Source of the DNA: Rhodobacterales bacterium
Lineage (GTDB): Bacteria; Pseudomonadota; Alphaproteobacteria; Rhodobacterales; Rhodobacteraceae
Assembly (NCBI GenBank): GCA_009992615.1
Contig: JAACVA010000215.1
Location: 1-18,017, forward strand
Direction of reading: 5' to 3'
DNA: 18,017 nt
How positions within the stretch are numbered: the first letter of the stretch is position 1; each line of letters starts with the position of its first letter. Of the stretch, positions 14,631 to 18,017 are shown piece by piece. The translations under genes were made by a program, and so were the position numbers. Under the pieces are notes generated by a model. The model was not told where the DNA came from. It worked only from the letters and a program-made list of their open reading frames with translations, and did no database searches.

Positions 14631-16553
14631 ATGGCCAAAGTCATCGGAATTGACCTGGGAACCACCAACAGCTGCGTCGCCATCATGGATGGCAGCCAAC
14701 CGCGCGTGATCGAAAACGCCGAAGGGGCCCGCACAACCCCGTCGATCGTCGCCTTCACCGACGACGAACGCCTCGTCGGCCAACCCGCCAAGCGGCAGGC
14801 GGTCACGAACGCCGAAAACACCATTTTTGCCGTCAAGCGTCTGATCGGTCGCCGCGTCGATGACGTGGATCTGGCCAAGGACAAGAAGAACCTGCCCTAT
14901 TCCGTCATCAACGGCGGCAACGGCGATGCCTGGGTTGAAGTGCGCGGCGAGAAATACTCGCCCAGCCAGATTTCGGCTTTCATCCTGCAAAAGATGAAGG
15001 AAACCGCCGAATCGTATCTGGGCGAAGAAGTGACGCAAGCCGTCATCACCGTGCCCGCCTATTTCAATGACGCCCAGCGTCAGGCCACCAAGGACGCCGG
15101 CAAGATCGCCGGGCTTGAAGTGCTGCGGATCATCAACGAACCGACTGCAGCCGCGCTGGCCTATGGTCTGGACAAGAAAGAGACCAAGACGATCGCGGTC
15201 TATGATCTGGGCGGCGGCACCTTCGACGTGACCATTCTGGAAATCGACGATGGCCTGTTCGAGGTGAAATCCACCAACGGCGATACGTTCCTCGGCGGTG
15301 AAGACTTTGACATGCGCATCGTCAATTACCTGGCCGACCAGTTCAAGAAGGACAATGGCGTTGACCTGACCAGGGACAAGATGGCGTTGCAGCGGCTCAA
15401 GGAAGCTGCCGAAAAGGCCAAGATCGAACTGTCCTCGTCCAACCAGACCGAGATCAACCAGCCATTCATCAGCATGGACCCGAAAGGCGGCCAGCCTCTG
15501 CACCTTGTGCTGAAACTGACCCGTGCCAAGCTGGAATCGCTGGTGGGGGATCTGATCAAGGCCTCGATCAAACCGTGCCAGGCCGCGCTTAAGGATGCGG
15601 GCCTGACCGTGGGCGACATCGACGAGATCGTGATGGTCGGCGGCATGACCCGGATGCCCAAGGTTTTGGAAGAAGTGACCAAATTCTTCGGCAAGGAACC
15701 CCACAAGGGTGTGAACCCAGATGAGGTTGTGGCACTGGGTGCCGCGATTCAGGCCGGTGTTCTGCAAGGCGACGTGAAAGATGTCGTGCTGTTGGACGTG
15801 ACGCCGCTGTCTTTGGGCATCGAAACCCTTGGCGGCGTGTTCACCCGGCTGATCGACCGCAACACCACGATCCCGACGAAAAAGTCGCAGATTTTCAGCA
15901 CCGCCGAAGACAACCAGAACGCCGTCACAATCCGGGTGTTCCAAGGCGAACGCGAAATGGCCGCTGACAACAAGATCCTCGGCCAGTTCAATCTGGAAAG
16001 CATCCCCCCTGCCCCGCGCGGAATGCCGCAGATCGAGGTGACGTTCGACATCGACGCCAACGGCATCGTGTCGGTCGGCGCAAAGGACAAAGGCACCGGC
16101 AAGGAGCAGAAGATCACCATTCAGGCTTCGGGCGGGTTGTCGGATGCGGATATCGAAAAGATGGTGCGCGACGCCGAAGAAAATGCCGAGGGTGACAAGA
16201 AACGCCGCGAACTGGTCGAGGCCAAAAACCAGGCTGAATCGCTGATCCATTCGACCGAAAAGGCCATGGAAGAGCATAAGGACAAGGTTGACCCGACCAC
16301 GATCGAAGCCATCGAACTGGCCATTGCCAACCTGAACGAACAGCTTGAATCGGAAGATGCAGGCAAGATCAAGGGCGGCATCCAGAATGTGACCGAGGCG
16401 GCGATGAAGCTGGGCGAGGCCATTTACAAGGCCGAGCAGGCGAAAGCCGGCAATGAGACCGACGACGATGATCGCGATGGTCCCAGCAGCGTGGATGACG
16501 ATATTGTCGACGCCGATTTCGAGGATCTGGGCGACGACAAGCGCGCCTCGTAA
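14631..16553 (+). CDS. dnaK: Molecular chaperone DnaK (Hsp70)
   Basis: DnaK is the cytosolic ATP-driven chaperone that folds and protects proteins with DnaJ and GrpE. The 640-residue length matches the family (E. coli 638). The N-terminal ATPase domain carries GIDLGTTNSCVAI, AVITVPAYFNDAQRQAT, IINEPTAAALAYG, DLGGGTFDVTIL and IVMVGGMTRMPKV. The hydrophobic linker DVVLLDVTPLSLG follows, then the substrate-binding beta domain (DRNTTIPTKKSQIF) and the alpha-helical lid. The C-terminal tail is rich in aspartate and ends in DADFEDLGDDKRAS, a somewhat degenerate form of the usual EEVD-like bacterial terminus. Expression is likely from the sigma-32 promoter upstream. dnaJ starts 74 nt after the stop, with a hairpin between. 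Confidence 0.99.
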   Translation: MAKVIGIDLGTTNSCVAIMDGSQPRVIENAEGARTTPSIVAFTDDERLVGQPAKRQAVTNAENTIFAVKRLIGRRVDDVDLAKDKKNLPYSVINGGNGDAWVEVRGEKYSPSQISAFILQKMKETAESYLGEEVTQAVITVPAYFNDAQRQATKDAGKIAGLEVLRIINEPTAAALAYGLDKKETKTIAVYDLGGGTFDVTILEIDDGLFEVKSTNGDTFLGGEDFDMRIVNYLADQFKKDNGVDLTRDKMALQRLKEAAEKAKIELSSSNQTEINQPFISMDPKGGQPLHLVLKLTRAKLESLVGDLIKASIKPCQAALKDAGLTVGDIDEIVMVGGMTRMPKVLEEVTKFFGKEPHKGVNPDEVVALGAAIQAGVLQGDVKDVVLLDVTPLSLGIETLGGVFTRLIDRNTTIPTKKSQIFSTAEDNQNAVTIRVFQGEREMAADNKILGQFNLESIPPAPRGMPQIEVTFDIDANGIVSVGAKDKGTGKEQKITIQASGGLSDADIEKMVRDAEENAEGDKKRRELVEAKNQAESLIHSTEKAMEEHKDKVDPTTIEAIELAIANLNEQLESEDAGKIKGGIQNVTEAAMKLGEAIYKAEQAKAGNETDDDDRDGPSSVDDDIVDADFEDLGDDKRAS

Positions 16554-16572
16554 CTGCGGCCCGGAATGACTG

Positions 16573-16603
16573 TGAACCGGCTCGGCCATGTCGGGCCGGT
16601 TCA
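16573..16603. repeat. Hairpin between dnaK and dnaJ
   Basis: TGAACCGGC (16573-16581) and GCCGGTTCA (16595-16603) form a 9-bp perfect stem, extendable by wobble and GC pairs around a short loop. No T-run follows, so it is not a classic terminator. It sits 19 nt after the dnaK stop and 24 nt before the dnaJ start. A role in RNA stability or differential expression of dnaK over dnaJ is plausible but inferred. Confidence 0.55.
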
Positions 16604-16627
16604 TGCGTTCCCAAAGGATGAGACCTG

Positions 16628-17788
16628 ATGGCAAAACGCGACTATTATGAAACGCTGGGTGTGGCCAAGGGGGCGTCGGCCGAGGAAATAAAACGCGGTT
16701 TCCGCCAGAAGGCAAAGGAACTGCATCCCGACCGCAACTCTGACAATCCCAACGCCGAGGCCCAGTTCAAGGAAGCGAACGAAGCCTATGACGTTCTGAA
16801 AGACCCCGAAAAAAAGGCCGCGTATGACCGTTACGGTCATGCCGCCTTTGACGGTGGCATCGGTGGCGCAGGGCGTGGTCAGCGGCCGGGCGGGTTTGGC
16901 GCCGGTGGACAGGGCGATTTCGCCAGCGCCTTTTCCGATGTGTTCGACGATCTGTTCGGCGACATGATGGGTGGGCGTGGTGGGCGCGGGGGTCAACGCG
17001 CCACCCGCGGCAGCGATCTGCGCTATAATCTGCGGGTTACCCTCGAAGAGGCATATAACGGCCTGCAAAAGACCATCACGGTTCCCACGGCGCTGGCCTG
17101 TTCCACCTGCAACGGCACCGGCGCCGAAGGCGGTGCAGAACCCAGCGTTTGCCCGACCTGTTCGGGTATGGGAAAGGTGCGCGCCCAACAAGGCTTTTTC
17201 ACTGTTGAACGTACTTGCCCCACATGCTCTGGCGCGGGGCAAACGATCAAGAACCCCTGCACCGCCTGTGGCGGTCAGGGCCGGGTGCAGAAAGACCGCG
17301 CCTTGTCCGTGAACATTCCGGCGGGCGTGGAAACAGGCACGCGCATCCGCCTGTCCGGCGAGGGCGAAGCGGGCCTTCGCGGCGGACCCGCAGGCGATCT
17401 CTATATCTTCATCGAAGTGGCTGACCATGCGCTGTTCCAACGTGAGAGCCAGCATTTGTTCTGCCATGTCCCTGTGTCCATCGTCGCGGCAGCGCTGGGG
17501 GGCGACATCGAGGTGCCCAACATCGACGGTGGCCGAAGCCGCGTAAAGGTGCCCGCCGGCAGCCAGTCCGGCAAGCAGATGCGCCTGCGTGGCAAGGGAA
17601 TGCCAATGCTGCGCGGCGGTGGCTTTGGTGACATGTATATTGAGCTGGCCATCGAAACGCCGGTCAACTTGACTTTGCGGCAGAAGGATCTTCTGCGGGA
17701 GTTTGAAAAACTGTCAGAGGAGAATAATCCTGAAAGTTCGGGATTTTTCAAGAAAGTCAAAACGTTCTGGGACGGAATGAAAAACTGA
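16628..17788 (+). CDS. dnaJ: Molecular co-chaperone DnaJ (Hsp40)
   Basis: DnaJ delivers unfolded clients to DnaK and stimulates its ATPase. The 386-residue protein has all classical parts: a J domain (1-70) with HPD at 33-35; a glycine/phenylalanine-rich linker (about 73-126); four CxxCxGxG-type zinc repeats with Cys pairs at 158/161, 175/178, 197/200 and 211/214; and the C-terminal substrate-binding domains, ending in a basic FFKKVKTFWDGMKN tail. The start has AAAGGA 9 nt upstream. It lies 74 nt behind dnaK in the usual dnaK-dnaJ order. Confidence 0.98.
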   Translation: MAKRDYYETLGVAKGASAEEIKRGFRQKAKELHPDRNSDNPNAEAQFKEANEAYDVLKDPEKKAAYDRYGHAAFDGGIGGAGRGQRPGGFGAGGQGDFASAFSDVFDDLFGDMMGGRGGRGGQRATRGSDLRYNLRVTLEEAYNGLQKTITVPTALACSTCNGTGAEGGAEPSVCPTCSGMGKVRAQQGFFTVERTCPTCSGAGQTIKNPCTACGGQGRVQKDRALSVNIPAGVETGTRIRLSGEGEAGLRGGPAGDLYIFIEVADHALFQRESQHLFCHVPVSIVAAALGGDIEVPNIDGGRSRVKVPAGSQSGKQMRLRGKGMPMLRGGGFGDMYIELAIETPVNLTLRQKDLLREFEKLSEENNPESSGFFKKVKTFWDGMKN

Positions 17789-18017
17789 AATCTTAAGCGC
17801 CAATAATTAACAAAGCCCTGGAATTCGATTTTGTCATCCGACGGTCGGTCGCTTTGTTTTGGCGCGCCGATTGCTGATCTGCACCCGAATTTTGACATAG
17901 GGCGGTGACATGGTCCGGGGTTGTTGATTGACGGTGCGGTGTGGGGGCGGGGGTGTTGTTCCGCGTCAGGTGGGCCGTGGTGGCAGTCGAGCGCCAAATA
18001 GCAGCCGGATCAGTTTC
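17789..18017. other. Non-coding tail with a split inverted repeat, no gene called
   Basis: No family-like reading frame was recognised here. GCGCCAA (17797-17803) and ACAAAGC (17810-17816) are mirrored by GCTTTGT (17851-17857) and TTGGCGC (17859-17865), giving a 7+7 bp stem with an asymmetric internal bulge and a 34-nt apical region. It follows the dnaJ stop by 8 nt. GCGCCAA recurs at 17991-17997. The stem could act as a weak dnaJ 3'-end structure, but no T-run follows it closely. Confidence 0.4.

Noticed and set aside
14502..16715. A 737-residue open frame antisense to dnaK
   Set aside because: Long antisense frames opposite dnaK are a known result of its codon pattern and high GC content. 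The translation has no recognisable domain, and dnaK itself is unmistakable.
17401..17997. A minus-strand frame across the dnaJ end and the window tail
   Set aside because: Most of it is antisense to dnaJ and the remainder shows no family.

Overview
The window looks like an alphaproteobacterial chromosome segment, most likely from the Rhodobacterales (Roseobacter/Paracoccus-type). The GC content is high. There is a dnaK-dnaJ pair behind a promoter matching the alphaproteobacterial heat-shock consensus, a full TRAP transporter with a GntR/FCD regulator, and codon use is even throughout. This assignment rests on gene content and sequence style; no database was searched. No mobile element, RNA gene, CRISPR array or attachment site was recognised.

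Layout. (1) 1-1809, plus strand: the 3' part of a 2,4-dienoyl-CoA reductase (fadH), cut by the window edge. (2) 1824-11704, minus strand: nine genes that read as one catabolic unit. In transcription order they are dctP, dctQ, dctM (TRAP uptake), a phytanoyl-CoA dioxygenase-family (PhyH) enzyme, an SAF+UxaA sugar-acid dehydratase-type protein, a quinate/shikimate-dehydrogenase-like protein, a second PhyH enzyme, a 3-hydroxyisobutyrate-dehydrogenase-family oxidoreductase and an EamA-type membrane transporter. Most junctions are 1-12 nt and the largest is 192 nt. (3) 11705-11884: a divergent control region with three GACAAGA-type motifs arranged around the predicted dctP promoter and next to a possible gntR promoter. 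(4) 11885-12583, plus strand: a GntR/FCD regulator, the probable local controller. (5) 12550-13347, minus strand: cysQ, overlapping the end of the regulator gene by 34 bp. (6) 13505-14323, plus strand: an ABC-2 permease of the polysaccharide-export (KpsM-like) type with no ATPase partner in view. (7) 14487-17788, plus strand: the heat-shock unit, sigma-32-type promoter, dnaK, hairpin, dnaJ. (8) 17789-18017: no recognisable gene.

How it may work together. The TRAP system should import a carboxylated substrate, since the usual binding arginine of the periplasmic protein is present. Two Fe(II)/2-oxoglutarate oxygenases, a UxaA-type dehydratase, an NAD(H)-type QsuD-like dehydrogenase and a beta-hydroxyacid dehydrogenase could then process it. 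No aldolase, kinase, thiolase or ring-opening enzyme is present, so the pathway is incomplete here and the substrate cannot be named. This mix of enzymes is the best candidate for an undescribed pathway. Its control region, the hairpin between dctP and dctQ, and the enlarged DctQ and DctM subunits are the most unusual local details.
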